A stretch of 64,000 bases of DNA from Fluoribacter dumoffii NY 23 (GTDB lineage Bacteria > Pseudomonadota > Gammaproteobacteria > Legionellales > Legionellaceae), in contig NZ_CM001373.1 in NCBI RefSeq assembly GCF_000236165.1, forward strand, positions 2,364,500 through 2,428,499, read 5' to 3'. The notes beneath the pieces were generated by a model, which saw only the letters and a list, made by a program, of their open reading frames with translations, made no database searches and had not been told where the DNA came from. The position numbers and the translations under genes were made by a program. Numbering within the stretch: position 1 is the first letter of the stretch; each line of letters opens with the position of its first letter. Positions 53,176 to 62,061 of this stretch are shown here, in pieces.

Positions 53176-54633
53176 CTAGGCCACACTTAACTTTGAAAAA
53201 ACCATCTCTGCAGAGGGAGATTCCACTGGAGAAATATTCGCTGAATGAGAGTTAGTCGTAAAGGGCTCTATAAGTGCTTTCAAAATTGTAATTTTCTCAG
53301 AGAGAGGAATATCTGCAGCTAAAACTCCTTGGGTAATACCCTCAAATACTTTAGCTAGAGGGGCTGAAGTCACTCTTGGATCAGTTAAACCTTTCTTGCA
53401 GGATAAAAATTCATTTTGCAGAGCCCTACCAACTCCTTGCGATATTGAAGAAGCTATAAATTCGTCTTTAGGTACTTGTGTCAACCTATGTTCTAGTCCT
53501 TCAGCAGTCAACTCCGACACACCACTTGTAGAATTATTCCCTTGTTGCAAATCGGAAGATGCTGCAGGTGCTGTTTCCTGGGAATTACTGAAAAAAGTGA
53601 TCCCCTCCCTGCTTATCCTGGGCATTGAAGGCCTTCCAAGAGTCAAAGTGCTTTCTTTGTCACCTTTTTTAAATTTGTTCCTTCCCTCAGGGCTAATTCG
53701 ACGAGAACGAGGCACCAATTCATCCCTTCTCTCGAAATTAACTTCCAGCCAATTGACTAAAGAAGCAGGTTTATCGACATGAAGACAATGTTTATCATGG
53801 GTACATTCTTCCAGGATACTCTTGCCTTTCTCGATGCGCGGCACATGGTTGTCAACTATAAAATATTCCTTTGTTGCTAAAAATGGCGGAAGAACACTTC
53901 CTGGATAAATTACAAAGTTATACCCCAGACTCGCCGCCTGTAACATGATAGAAGGACTTTCGTGTTCAAGATAGCCGCGAGAACGTGCAAGCCAAAGGTC
54001 TAAACTTCCTTCCTCATCATTGGCATGGCGCCTTGCAAATTCAGTTACGGATTGGTCTATAGCAAATTTAAGACCTTCTACAGAATTATAAAGAGGCATA
54101 ATTTCTGGGAGCTTTGTGTGAAAATTATTTTGCTCTATCCAATCACGCCAACGGATAATCTCAAAATTCTTTCCTTTTTGTAGTGCTAATTGATTAATGA
54201 TCTGGATTTTTTCATCCACGGATTTGTCAGCATGGGTTTGAATAAAAACTACGGGATCAATATCCAAAGGAGCCAGGAAAGCAGTTACATTACTTTCAAA
54301 AAAAGTCTCCCCCATTTGTAGGGCTTTACCTCTAAGTTCATTTTCATTAACAGTAGAGGGATTTTTGAGATTATGCCAATAAATTTCATCAGCAATTAAA
54401 AATGTAGCCTTCCCTTTTACTCCAGAATACGACTCATCAGTTTCATGCGTTTTTACTGCCTGTTGCACAATGGCTTTTAAATATTCATTTGCACAATATT
54501 CATTTCCTTTAATGCTTAAAAGGATCAAATCTTTTGTTGTTTTTAATGAGGGGAAACGGCTTTTACTATTATCTTTTGAATCAAATGTTGCGGTAACATA
54601 CTTACCGGTTTTCGAACCTCTAACTTTTGGCAT
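53176..54633 (-). CDS. tRNA-dependent cyclodipeptide synthase (XYP type) with C-terminal extension
   Basis: 485 residues; the synthase core is about 35-270. These enzymes use two aminoacyl-tRNAs to make a cyclic dipeptide. LILLSIKGNEYCANEYL holds the acyl-accepting Ser40, with Gly43 at the residue that is Asn in the NYH class. FLIADEIYWHNL (78-89) is a typical conserved segment. RGYLEHESPS gives Tyr221 and Glu225 in the Y-x-x-x-E spacing of AlbC Tyr178/Glu182. VIYPGS supplies the Tyr243-Pro244 pair that defines the XYP subfamily, which includes an enzyme from Legionella (Fluoribacter) dumoffii. The C-terminal 200 residues are polar, mostly disordered and not part of known synthases. No tailoring oxidase is adjacent. 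Confidence 0.82.
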   Translation of the reverse strand: MPKVRGSKTGKYVTATFDSKDNSKSRFPSLKTTKDLILLSIKGNEYCANEYLKAIVQQAVKTHETDESYSGVKGKATFLIADEIYWHNLKNPSTVNENELRGKALQMGETFFESNVTAFLAPLDIDPVVFIQTHADKSVDEKIQIINQLALQKGKNFEIIRWRDWIEQNNFHTKLPEIMPLYNSVEGLKFAIDQSVTEFARRHANDEEGSLDLWLARSRGYLEHESPSIMLQAASLGYNFVIYPGSVLPPFLATKEYFIVDNHVPRIEKGKSILEECTHDKHCLHVDKPASLVNWLEVNFERRDELVPRSRRISPEGRNKFKKGDKESTLTLGRPSMPRISREGITFFSNSQETAPAASSDLQQGNNSTSGVSELTAEGLEHRLTQVPKDEFIASSISQGVGRALQNEFLSCKKGLTDPRVTSAPLAKVFEGITQGVLAADIPLSEKITILKALIEPFTTNSHSANISPVESPSAEMVFSKLSVA

Positions 54634-54935
54634 CTAATATTCCTTAGCGTAATATTTATCTTATAAGTACGCTAACTATTACTTTAATCTACTCAAATGG
54701 ATTGGTATGACGTACTTAGTTACCCATGGCAGCCATTAAACATGAACTGATTTGAATGGCCAGACCAAAAATATAGCAATAGTATAATTCATTTTGAAAA
54801 AAAAATAACCATTTTTTTTATAAATAGTTTATAATAAGCTCACTTAAACTCCAGAAGAACGCGTTGTCAGTTAAATAATCAAATTATACTTAATTAGAAC
54901 AGTGTTTAATATTAAGTACATTTACATGGTGAAAA
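54634..54935. other. Divergent AT-rich spacer
   Basis: About 300 bases between the cyclodipeptide synthase gene and the hybrid kinase gene, no ORF. It must hold both promoters. Several AT palindromes (for example TTTAATATTAA near 54907) are present, but no defined regulator site could be assigned. Confidence 0.45.
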
Positions 54936-56603
54936 ATGGATTCTGATAAAATAAAAGATTTACACAGTATAATTAATCAAAAAGATGCCGAAATTAATCA
55001 ATTAAAATTTTCTCTTGAGGAAGAAAGATTAAAATTTAAAAATGAATTGCAGGCGGCGCACGATTATTATGAAAATATTATCGCCTTAATGCCGGGTCAT
55101 GTTTATTGGCTGGATAAAAATAATGTATTTTTGGGTTGTAACGATTTACAAGCTGAAAATGCGCGTTTGCAGTCAAGAAAAGATATTGTTGGGAAAACTA
55201 ATTATGATATGCCATGGAAGGATCAGGCAGAAGAATTAAATAAACTCAATCAATTAGTCATGGAAACAGGTATTCCCCATACTGCTGAAGAGTATGCCGT
55301 TATGGCCAACGGGATGGGCATTTATTATTCCCAAAAAGTTCCTTTACGCAATCAAAATAATGAAACTATAGGCGTGTTGGGAATTTCTCTGGACATCACC
55401 GAACGAAAAAAAATGGAAGTCGCCTTACGTCGGGCTAAAGAAAACGCTGAGGTAGCAAATCAGGCAAAAACTGAATTTATTGAAAATATGAGCCATGATA
55501 TCCATACTCCGTTAAGTGGCATAGTTGGGATGTCCAGGCTGTTAGAGGAGACAGCTGAAGATCCCGAAAGAAAACAATACGCCCGCTGGATTCATGAAAG
55601 TGGAGAAAAATTACTTGATTTACTCAACGGGGTCATGGAAATTGTTGCAGCAGATAATCTCCGGGAAAATGATGTCCGTGAAGAGTTATTCGAATTACGC
55701 AAGAATATCAAGGATATTGCACATCTCGTACAACCCACCCTGGAAATGAAAAAAATTCAATTAAATATTGAAATTGATGAGACAGTACCTAATACCGTGA
55801 TTACGGATGGGACAAAATTGCACCGAGTACTGCTAAATCTGGTTGGCAATGCGATTAAGTTTACAGACAACGGTACGGTAACCATTAAAGTAGAAACACT
55901 TTCCCAGGAAATTAGCTACACTCAACTGCGTTTCAGTGTGATAGATACCGGCATAGGTATTCCTCGTGAGTTACAGCGCAAGATTTTTGATCGATTCTTT
56001 CGTGCAATCCCTTCTTATAAAAGTCAGCACAGCGGTTATGGGGTTGGACTTCATGTTGCACAAAAATACCTAAGCCTATTGGGCGGCGAAATCAATTTAA
56101 CCAGTGAAGTTGGGGAAGGTGCCACTTTTTATTTTACCCTTACCATGAAAATTGGATACAATGAGTTCAGTCCTTCCTGTGAGCTCCCGGAAACCAAATC
56201 ACAACAAGAACCTCCCTCAGCCAAGTCACCGCTCATTCTTCTTGTGGAAGATAATATCATTTCACTTCATATGATTGAAAACGTTGTAGAACAAGCCGGT
56301 TATCAGTTTTATTCAGCAATTGATGGAGAACATGCAATCGAATTACTGGAATCAAACGATTTTGATTTAATCATAACCGATGTGGGGATACCGAGTAGTT
56401 CAGGTAAAAATCTCGTTCAGAGCATCCGTAATCTGGAAGAACAAAAGCAGAAGAAACCGATACCCATTATCGGCCTGACTACCAACACATCCGGAGAGGC
56501 TAAAACAGAATATTTAAGTATTGGAATGAATAAAATATTGACTAAGCCTATTCCCTTAAAAGTGCTTCAGGAAGTAGTAAACACCCTCATGTTATCGCGT
56601 TAA
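54936..56603 (+). CDS. Hybrid histidine kinase: PAS, HisKA, HATPase, receiver
   Basis: 555 residues, soluble (no membrane helix). An N-terminal coiled coil (about 1-42) leads to a PAS domain (43-160, [20 protein letters not shown] to [14 protein letters not shown]). The H-box is [20 protein letters not shown] with the phospho-acceptor His. N-box [15 protein letters not shown]1 box [20 protein letters not shown] and G2 [14 protein letters not shown] are all intact. The receiver domain (about 430-552) has ILLVEDN, phospho-Asp in [12 protein letters not shown] and the Lys of ILTKPI. The cytoplasmic PAS suggests sensing of an internal or diffusible signal. No cognate regulator gene is adjacent; an Hpt partner would be needed for relay. 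Confidence 0.93.
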   Translation: MDSDKIKDLHSIINQKDAEINQLKFSLEEERLKFKNELQAAHDYYENIIALMPGHVYWLDKNNVFLGCNDLQAENARLQSRKDIVGKTNYDMPWKDQAEELNKLNQLVMETGIPHTAEEYAVMANGMGIYYSQKVPLRNQNNETIGVLGISLDITERKKMEVALRRAKENAEVANQAKTEFIENMSHDIHTPLSGIVGMSRLLEETAEDPERKQYARWIHESGEKLLDLLNGVMEIVAADNLRENDVREELFELRKNIKDIAHLVQPTLEMKKIQLNIEIDETVPNTVITDGTKLHRVLLNLVGNAIKFTDNGTVTIKVETLSQEISYTQLRFSVIDTGIGIPRELQRKIFDRFFRAIPSYKSQHSGYGVGLHVAQKYLSLLGGEINLTSEVGEGATFYFTLTMKIGYNEFSPSCELPETKSQQEPPSAKSPLILLVEDNIISLHMIENVVEQAGYQFYSAIDGEHAIELLESNDFDLIITDVGIPSSSGKNLVQSIRNLEEQKQKKPIPIIGLTTNTSGEAKTEYLSIGMNKILTKPIPLKVLQEVVNTLMLSR

Positions 56604-56621
56604 GTTTTGAAATAGAAAGCA

Positions 56622-56653
56622 AGAAAAAGCGGAACCATTTTGTTCCGCTTTAC
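56622..56653. terminator. Bidirectional terminator between convergent genes
   Basis: A ten-base-pair stem (AAAGCGGAAC with GTTCCGCTTT, six-base loop) preceded by an A-run and followed by a short T-run, 18 bases after the kinase stop and about 22 bases beyond the stop of the small secreted protein gene on the other strand. Confidence 0.8.
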
Positions 56654-56674
56654 TTAAATGGCTATAAACCGTTT

Positions 56675-56986
56675 TTATGGGGTTTGAAAATAATTGGTGT
56701 CAAAAGGATAACAAACCCAAGTCAACGTGGATCCATTGTAATTTACTTCAAGAGTCGAAGTGTCCAAGGCCGTTAATTGCGGTTGTTTCTCTATATAGCA
56801 TACCCGCTGAGCCCCTTCTACAGTTACATAGTAATAAGATGCCGTTGTTTTGTAATCATTGGGCACATAATAGACATCGCCTTGCTTTTCCAAAATAACT
56901 GGTTGTCCAGTAATCACGATTTTGTCGGCATAGGAACTTGCACTGAACAAGATAAGCGAGAAAAACGCGAGTAATAATTTATTCAT
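56675..56986 (-). CDS. Small secreted hypothetical protein
   Basis: 103 residues from the ATG at 56986 (GGGAG upstream), which begins with a signal peptide (LLLAFFSLILFSASSYA). The open frame reaches 57052 but that leader is implausible. The mature 85 residues are beta-rich (KIVITGQPVILEKQGDVYYVP) with two Cys (RVCYIEK and TWVCYP) that could form a disulfide. A periplasmic location is expected. Family not recognised; size and composition are typical of Legionella periplasmic orphans. Confidence 0.7.
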   Translation of the reverse strand: MNKLLLAFFSLILFSASSYADKIVITGQPVILEKQGDVYYVPNDYKTTASYYYVTVEGAQRVCYIEKQPQLTALDTSTLEVNYNGSTLTWVCYPFDTNYFQTP

Positions 56987-57064
56987 GATAATTTCACTCC
57001 CTGAAAAAATTGCAAAACTATATTTAAGTATAGAACAAGATTCTCCTTTCATTTAATTTAACTT

Positions 57065-58078
57065 TCATTGCATCCTAATTACTGCACGAAAACGTACTTT
57101 ATTGGTCATCATTCCGTCGTAAGCCTTAGCTGCATCTGCAAGCGGATACTCTTGAATCATCGGACGAATACCCTCCAATGCACAAAATTGTAAAGTTTCT
57201 TCTATATCAATAGCGCTGCCAGATGGCCAACCTTTTATTGAACGATTAGCGGCAATAAGTTGCGTCGATATTACCTGAATTGGATCACTAGAAGCTCCTA
57301 CAATGACAAGTTCTCCTTTATTACCCAGGGCATCAACCAAGGGGGAGATTGCTTTACCACTCGGTGCGGTTGCTAAAATAACGCGAGCCCCACCTAATTT
57401 TTTTAACTCAAGAGCACCGTCTTTATCGTCTGTATTTATATAAATATGAGCGCCTAATTTTTCTGCAAGGTCTTTTTTGTCCGCACCCTTGGAAAGAGCC
57501 ACTGTTTTAAATCCCATTTTGTGCGCGAATTGAATTGCCAGATGGCCTAACCCCCCTATTCCCTGTATTGCGACCAAGTCCCCCGCACGTGCAACACTGT
57601 GTCTTAATGCATTAAAAGTGGTTATGCCTGCGCACATTAATGGTGCAGCTTCTGCAAATGAAAGCTCATCTGGAATGGCAGCAAGTGCTTCTACAGGTGC
57701 GATCATATATTCTGCATATCCACCATCATAGTCCAAGCCTGTAATTTGATGGTGCTCACACAAAATAAAATCTCCATGACGACATGGATGACAGTAACCA
57801 CAGCGTGCCCCCGCCCAGCCTACCCCCACACGTTGTCCCGGTTTCCAATGAGTCACATTAGCTCCGATCTCATCAATTACACCCGCAATTTCATGACCAG
57901 GAATTCTGGGAAAGAGAAGATTAGGCCATAAATTTTCTTTCACAAAAGCATCTGAATGACATACACCGCATGCTTCAACTTTAATACGCACTTGATTTAA
58001 TGAGGGCATCACCATCTCTTTTTGAATGGTTTCCCACTCACCCGATTTACTGACTTGTACGGCCTTCATTTTTTTCAT
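57065..58078 (-). CDS. adhA: Zinc-dependent alcohol dehydrogenase
   Basis: 337 residues of the medium-chain dehydrogenase family. Catalytic zinc ligands: GVCHSDAF (Cys) and PGHEIAGVI (His). The structural zinc cluster is GARCGYCHPCRHGDFILCEH with four Cys. The Rossmann nucleotide loop is IQGIGGLGHLAIQFA, followed by VALSKG, where the small residue after the second strand is compatible with NAD(H). Close to the AdhA/AdhT group that oxidises primary alcohols and reduces aldehydes. It is alone on its strand and divergent from argE. Confidence 0.93.
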   Translation of the reverse strand: MKKMKAVQVSKSGEWETIQKEMVMPSLNQVRIKVEACGVCHSDAFVKENLWPNLLFPRIPGHEIAGVIDEIGANVTHWKPGQRVGVGWAGARCGYCHPCRHGDFILCEHHQITGLDYDGGYAEYMIAPVEALAAIPDELSFAEAAPLMCAGITTFNALRHSVARAGDLVAIQGIGGLGHLAIQFAHKMGFKTVALSKGADKKDLAEKLGAHIYINTDDKDGALELKKLGGARVILATAPSGKAISPLVDALGNKGELVIVGASSDPIQVISTQLIAANRSIKGWPSGSAIDIEETLQFCALEGIRPMIQEYPLADAAKAYDGMMTNKVRFRAVIRMQ

Positions 58079-58280
58079 AATTATGTCCTATAGTAATTCA
58101 ATACCTGAGCAGTGACGCACACACAGGCACCTACGGATTCCAAATTCCTATTTTGATTTTAGACAACCCTTGCGAAATTTCACGATGAAGGAGTATGGTT
58201 TCCTATTTACAACTGATGATTTGCACGTTAATAACGATGTATAATCCCAATGACAGCTCACTTGCCTCAAAAGGAGTATT

Positions 58281-59453
58281 ATGGATGCCCTGGATTGGTT
58301 AAAAAAGCTCATCTCGTTTGACACTACCTCACGTAACTCCAATTTATCCTTGATAGAAACCTTGGCTAATGCCTTTACTGATTACCAAATTAACCCTATT
58401 TTAATTCATGATGAACAAGCACCTAAAGCAAATTTGCTTGCTTCAATCCCTGATTGTCATGGAAGGTTCAATGGGGGTCTTATTTTGTCTGGCCATACCG
58501 ATGTAGTTCCTGTTGATGGACAAACCTGGGATAGCGATCCCTTTCAGGCAACAATCAGAGAGGGAAAAATATATGGACGAGGCGCTTGTGATATGAAAGG
58601 TTTTATCGCAGTTGCCATGAGTCTCATTCCCCAATTAAAAGCACTTCATCTGCAGTTTCCTGTACATTTCGCTTTTTCATATGATGAAGAAATTGGCTGT
58701 CGCGGCGCGCCAAGTCTTATCGAGAGGATGGTAAAATTAAACTATAAACCCAAAGCCTGCATTGTCGGCGAACCTACTTCCATGCAACCTGTAATAGGCC
58801 ATAAAGGGATCCAATGCTATCGATGTCAAATTCATGGAGTAGCAGCACATTCATCATTAACTCCCCAAGGGTGTAATGCAATAGAGCATGCCGCATCATT
58901 CATTAGCTATCTCCGCAACATTGCCTGCCAATTCAAAGCCCAAGGGCATAGGGACGAGGCCTATGATGTACCTTATTCAACGCTGTCCACCAACCTTATT
59001 CACGGGGGAAATGCTTATAATACAATACCCGCTTTGTGTGAGTTTGTTTTTGAAATAAGGAACCTGGTAGTTGATAATCCGCATGAACTCCATCAACAAA
59101 TTGTCGATTATATAGACACTCAATTGCTGCCTGCACTACACAAGGAACAAAAAAACACAAAAGTCATTTTGGAAACGATTTCCGAAGCACCCGGATTGGA
59201 TACCCCCATCTCAGAACCCCTTGTCCGTGCTGCCCAGTCCATTTGTCAAAATGAAAAACATTTAAAAGTTGCCTATGCTACGGAGGCAGGATTATTCCAG
59301 CAAGCGCAAATTCCTACTATCGTTTGTGGTCCAGGGAGTATTGAACAAGCGCATCGGGCAAATGAATTTGTTTCTCTTGAGCAATTAGAATTGTGTAGAC
59401 AATTTATCATCAAAATGATGAAATCCCCCTTTCTTAATATGTCCGAATTATAA
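58281..59453 (+). CDS. argE: Acetylornithine deacetylase
   Basis: 390 residues of the M20 metallopeptidase family, releasing acetate and ornithine from N-acetylornithine. Metal ligands: LSGHTDVVPVDG (His, Asp), GRGACDMKGFIA (bridging Asp), FSYDEEIGCRGAP (catalytic Glu pair), CIVGEPTSMQP and a His near the end (GSIEQAHRANEF). STNLIHGGNAYNTIPALC is the dimerisation-domain signature. ATG has AAGGAG six bases upstream. It would feed ornithine to the OTC at 28183, although no ArgR-like box was found in its upstream region. Confidence 0.9.
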   Translation: MDALDWLKKLISFDTTSRNSNLSLIETLANAFTDYQINPILIHDEQAPKANLLASIPDCHGRFNGGLILSGHTDVVPVDGQTWDSDPFQATIREGKIYGRGACDMKGFIAVAMSLIPQLKALHLQFPVHFAFSYDEEIGCRGAPSLIERMVKLNYKPKACIVGEPTSMQPVIGHKGIQCYRCQIHGVAAHSSLTPQGCNAIEHAASFISYLRNIACQFKAQGHRDEAYDVPYSTLSTNLIHGGNAYNTIPALCEFVFEIRNLVVDNPHELHQQIVDYIDTQLLPALHKEQKNTKVILETISEAPGLDTPISEPLVRAAQSICQNEKHLKVAYATEAGLFQQAQIPTIVCGPGSIEQAHRANEFVSLEQLELCRQFIIKMMKSPFLNMSEL

Positions 59454-59481
59454 ACAAAAGGAAAGTAGAAGAGAATAATTC

Positions 59482-60192
59482 ATGATCATTTTATATATCC
59501 CCTTCAGTGAAGAAAATGATTTAATACCCAAAGCCATGGATTGGAAGGAAACACTCAAGGATCAAAATATACTTATTATTCAACATGGTAAAAAAATTAA
59601 TTATAAATTACTGGAGGACAAAATCCTTAAAATCTATGTTCTCGCACACGGGATAAATGATTTACTCGAGTATTTTCATCTGGCAAGCCATTTTCCTCTT
59701 ACCCAGCAAACTACCCACCTTGGCATTGATAAACTAGCTGAGCGTTTTAATAATGATTTTGTTTACCTGCATCATCAAATTCTTACGATTAAGCTTTATT
59801 TTTGTAACAATATGGGTAATCAGAAATCTATAGCAGAAAAATTCAGTCAGAACTTAATCTTGTTCCATGGATTCATTAATTTTTATGCAGGGACCCTGTG
59901 CGGCCCTGCACTGGATAGAAAAAAATACAGCCATCTTGGGGGGATGTGGTATCAATCTTCCCATGTACGCAATACACTAACCAAAAAAGTATGTATCAAC
60001 CCTGTTACCGATCTCAATATTAAAGAATTGAGCCAATTTAATTTCTTTGATAAATCAAAACATTTTGCATGGGCACTAAAAAGACAGGCTGAAGCACGTC
60101 ATAAAATTTGGATGAAAAAAAGGCAAGAACAGGTGGAGCAGAGTGAATGTATTGAAAACGAGCACACGCCCCAGCCATTTTATTGCAAATGA
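59482..60192 (+). CDS. Orphan protein with clan-CD-like His/Cys layout
   Basis: 236 residues, no signal peptide. A strand ending ILKIYVLAHGIND (His56-Gly57) and, after about 50 residues, a second strand LTIKLYFCNNMGNQKSIAEKF (Cys108) reproduce the His-Gly/Cys dyad architecture of caspase-like and C80 (CPD) cysteine peptidases. The intervening HLGIDKLAERF helix also fits. The C-terminal 60 residues are charged and helical. It follows argE by 28 bp, perhaps co-transcribed. The fold assignment is a pattern-based inference; a host-directed protease effector is one possibility, a non-catalytic protein another. Confidence 0.55.
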   Translation: MIILYIPFSEENDLIPKAMDWKETLKDQNILIIQHGKKINYKLLEDKILKIYVLAHGINDLLEYFHLASHFPLTQQTTHLGIDKLAERFNNDFVYLHHQILTIKLYFCNNMGNQKSIAEKFSQNLILFHGFINFYAGTLCGPALDRKKYSHLGGMWYQSSHVRNTLTKKVCINPVTDLNIKELSQFNFFDKSKHFAWALKRQAEARHKIWMKKRQEQVEQSECIENEHTPQPFYCK

Positions 60193-60282
60193 GATACAAA
60201 ATATCAGGATTAGATGTTTACTATATCGCCCCTTGAGCGGCGTATGCAAGGTAAAGTCTTTTCAGTATCAAGGAGAGAGCAA

Positions 60283-61365
60283 TTATTTATTCACTTTATA
60301 ATATTCGGGTATTTTTTCATAGGGCATAGGCTTATCAAATAAAAAACCCTGATAAAAATCAATGCCATAATTTTTAATAATCTGCAGTTGCTCGTTTGTT
60401 TCGACCCCTTCAGAGATTATTTTTATCTTGAGCTTTTTAGCCATTTCACATATTTTCTCCAATATGATTTGCTTATATTTATTTGCATGAATTTGACTAA
60501 TTAATTCTTGATCCAGTTTGATGTAATCAGGTTGTAACTCAGTAAGTAAATTTAAAGAGCTATAACCAGAACCCAAATCATCGAGAGCAACACTGTAACC
60601 TTGCTCCCTGTAATAATTCATTATTTTTAACAAGTGCTTTTTATCTTTAACCTCGTCACTTTCAGTGACTTCAAACACAATTTGTGTGGGCTTAATAGAA
60701 GTTCTTTTTAAGGCAAGATTTGTTGTTTTTAAGCAAAAAACAGGATCATAAATTGCTGTTGGGTTGAAATTAATGAAAATTTTTTTATCAGAAATATCAA
60801 TTTTACTCATATTTTCAATATGGCATATACGGGCCATCTTATCTAATAAAAACAGCATGCCACTAGATTTTGCCGCCCCGAATATATCTGATGCAGGTAT
60901 GATACTATTACCCAGTTTCCCCCTTAATAAGCACTCAAAACCATAAGGTTCAAGTGTATTATTATGGACTATCGATTGACAAAAAGTTGACAGTCCGTGA
61001 TTTTCAATAAGTCCAACCAGCCATTGTGATAAACACAACCCGACAATCTCTTTTAGTGAGTGAGTATAATGTAGAACTTTTTCTATTCTTTTATCTGTGA
61101 TATTTATCGGCAATAAGACAGCTTTGCTGTCTTCAAGTTCAACCTGTGAGAAACACCGCTCCAGAACATGACCTATCCCTTGTGCTTCCTCTGCGGAAAA
61201 GATAAGCTCAATAATTGCACCGTCTTTTATTTTGACATCATAATTATCTTCAGCCAGGTAATTTAATAACTTTGAATAAGAATGGGTTCGCGGAGCTGAG
61301 ATGAGCAAATGATAAGTTCCTGCCAGATGATAGGGTGTCGTTAAATCACATTTTTGACAAGGCAC
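60283..61365 (-). CDS. EAL-domain c-di-GMP phosphodiesterase
   Basis: 360 residues, soluble. The EAL domain occupies about 115-355: FECLLRGKLG is the EAL-signature equivalent (ECL), IFINFNPTAI, IVFEVTESD, ALDDLGSGYSSLNLL (DD metal pair), YIKLDQELI (catalytic Lys), IISEGVETNEQL and FYQGFLFDKPM. All metal ligands appear present, so it should hydrolyse c-di-GMP. The N-terminal 110 residues are unusual: MPCQKCDLTT gives a CxxC pair, then a small alpha/beta region, possibly a redox or metal-sensing module. No partner cyclase is adjacent; the cyclase at 48274 is the nearest. Confidence 0.88.
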   Translation of the reverse strand: MPCQKCDLTTPYHLAGTYHLLISAPRTHSYSKLLNYLAEDNYDVKIKDGAIIELIFSAEEAQGIGHVLERCFSQVELEDSKAVLLPINITDKRIEKVLHYTHSLKEIVGLCLSQWLVGLIENHGLSTFCQSIVHNNTLEPYGFECLLRGKLGNSIIPASDIFGAAKSSGMLFLLDKMARICHIENMSKIDISDKKIFINFNPTAIYDPVFCLKTTNLALKRTSIKPTQIVFEVTESDEVKDKKHLLKIMNYYREQGYSVALDDLGSGYSSLNLLTELQPDYIKLDQELISQIHANKYKQIILEKICEMAKKLKIKIISEGVETNEQLQIIKNYGIDFYQGFLFDKPMPYEKIPEYYKVNK

Positions 61366-61748
61366 AATATTTTTCCTTGTTTTATAATTTCCTGTTAACC
61401 TTGATTATAGAATAATTTTCCCATAATCATTTACCAGCTCGGCTGTTCGGTTCGTAATACTTCACCCTAAAACCCCTCAGTATCAAATCTTGTATTCCAA
61501 ACAAACAAATCCTGTTTCTCTTAATCTAAATTGAAAAAAATCACCTCTTTCTCACTTACCAAACCTGGTTTCCACTTTAATTAGAAACATCTTTTTTCAT
61601 TGACATGAGAGGTGCATCGAAAATAGGTTTTTTAGATTACGAATAAACGAAATATGAATCCTAACGATTTTAAAATTGCATTGATAAATTCCCTCTTATT
61701 TTACATGGATAGTATGGGTGAGATTTTAAGAAAACCATAACTTTTTGA
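61366..61748. other. Intergenic region upstream of the EAL gene
   Basis: About 380 AT-rich bases between the EAL gene and tRNA-Lys. Only a 28-codon open frame at about 61655 was noticed, without a ribosome site. No structured RNA was recognised. Confidence 0.4.
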
Positions 61749-61821
61749 TAGGCCGTATAGGGATCGAACCTATGACCAAGAGATTAAGAGTCTCCTGCTC
61801 TACCAGCTGAGCTAACGGCCC
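61749..61821 (-). tRNA. tRNA-Lys (anticodon CUU)
   Basis: The reverse strand folds as a full cloverleaf of 73 bases: acceptor GGGCCGT with ACGGCCT, D-arm TAGCTCAGCTGGTAGAGC, anticodon stem GGAGA-TCTCT with loop CTCTTAA (anticodon CTT), and T-arm TAGGTTCGATCCCTA. The first pair is a G-U wobble. The CCA end is not encoded. Confidence 0.95.
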
Positions 61822-62021
61822 CTTGTTTTGCAATATAAATGGTAACCTGTTGGTTCCACTTAAAATAGTAGCTGATAAAGAAAATTTTTGCCATTCTCAA
61901 ATAGGCTTCTTCTTGAATGCAATATGATAATTTTAGATGCAAAAAAAAGGCTTTTTTCTCATCAGATTTAAGTCCAAACGTAATTGTCTAGAAGGTAAAA
62001 TAGTAAAATGGGAGATGGATT

Positions 62022-62054
62022 AAAACCACCCGGATAAGACTATGTCTCATCCGG
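62022..62054 (-). terminator. Rho-independent terminator after MFS gene
   Basis: On the minus strand CCGGATGAGAC pairs with GTCTTATCCGG (11 bp with one G-U, three-base loop) and GTGGTTTTAA follows, starting seven bases after the stop. Confidence 0.75.
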
Positions 62055-62061
62055 AATTCAT

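Noticed and set aside
58079..58280. ArgR box before argE
   Set aside because: No TGAAT-N4-ATTCA-like sequence with fewer than three mismatches was found, so argE is not claimed to be under ArgR.
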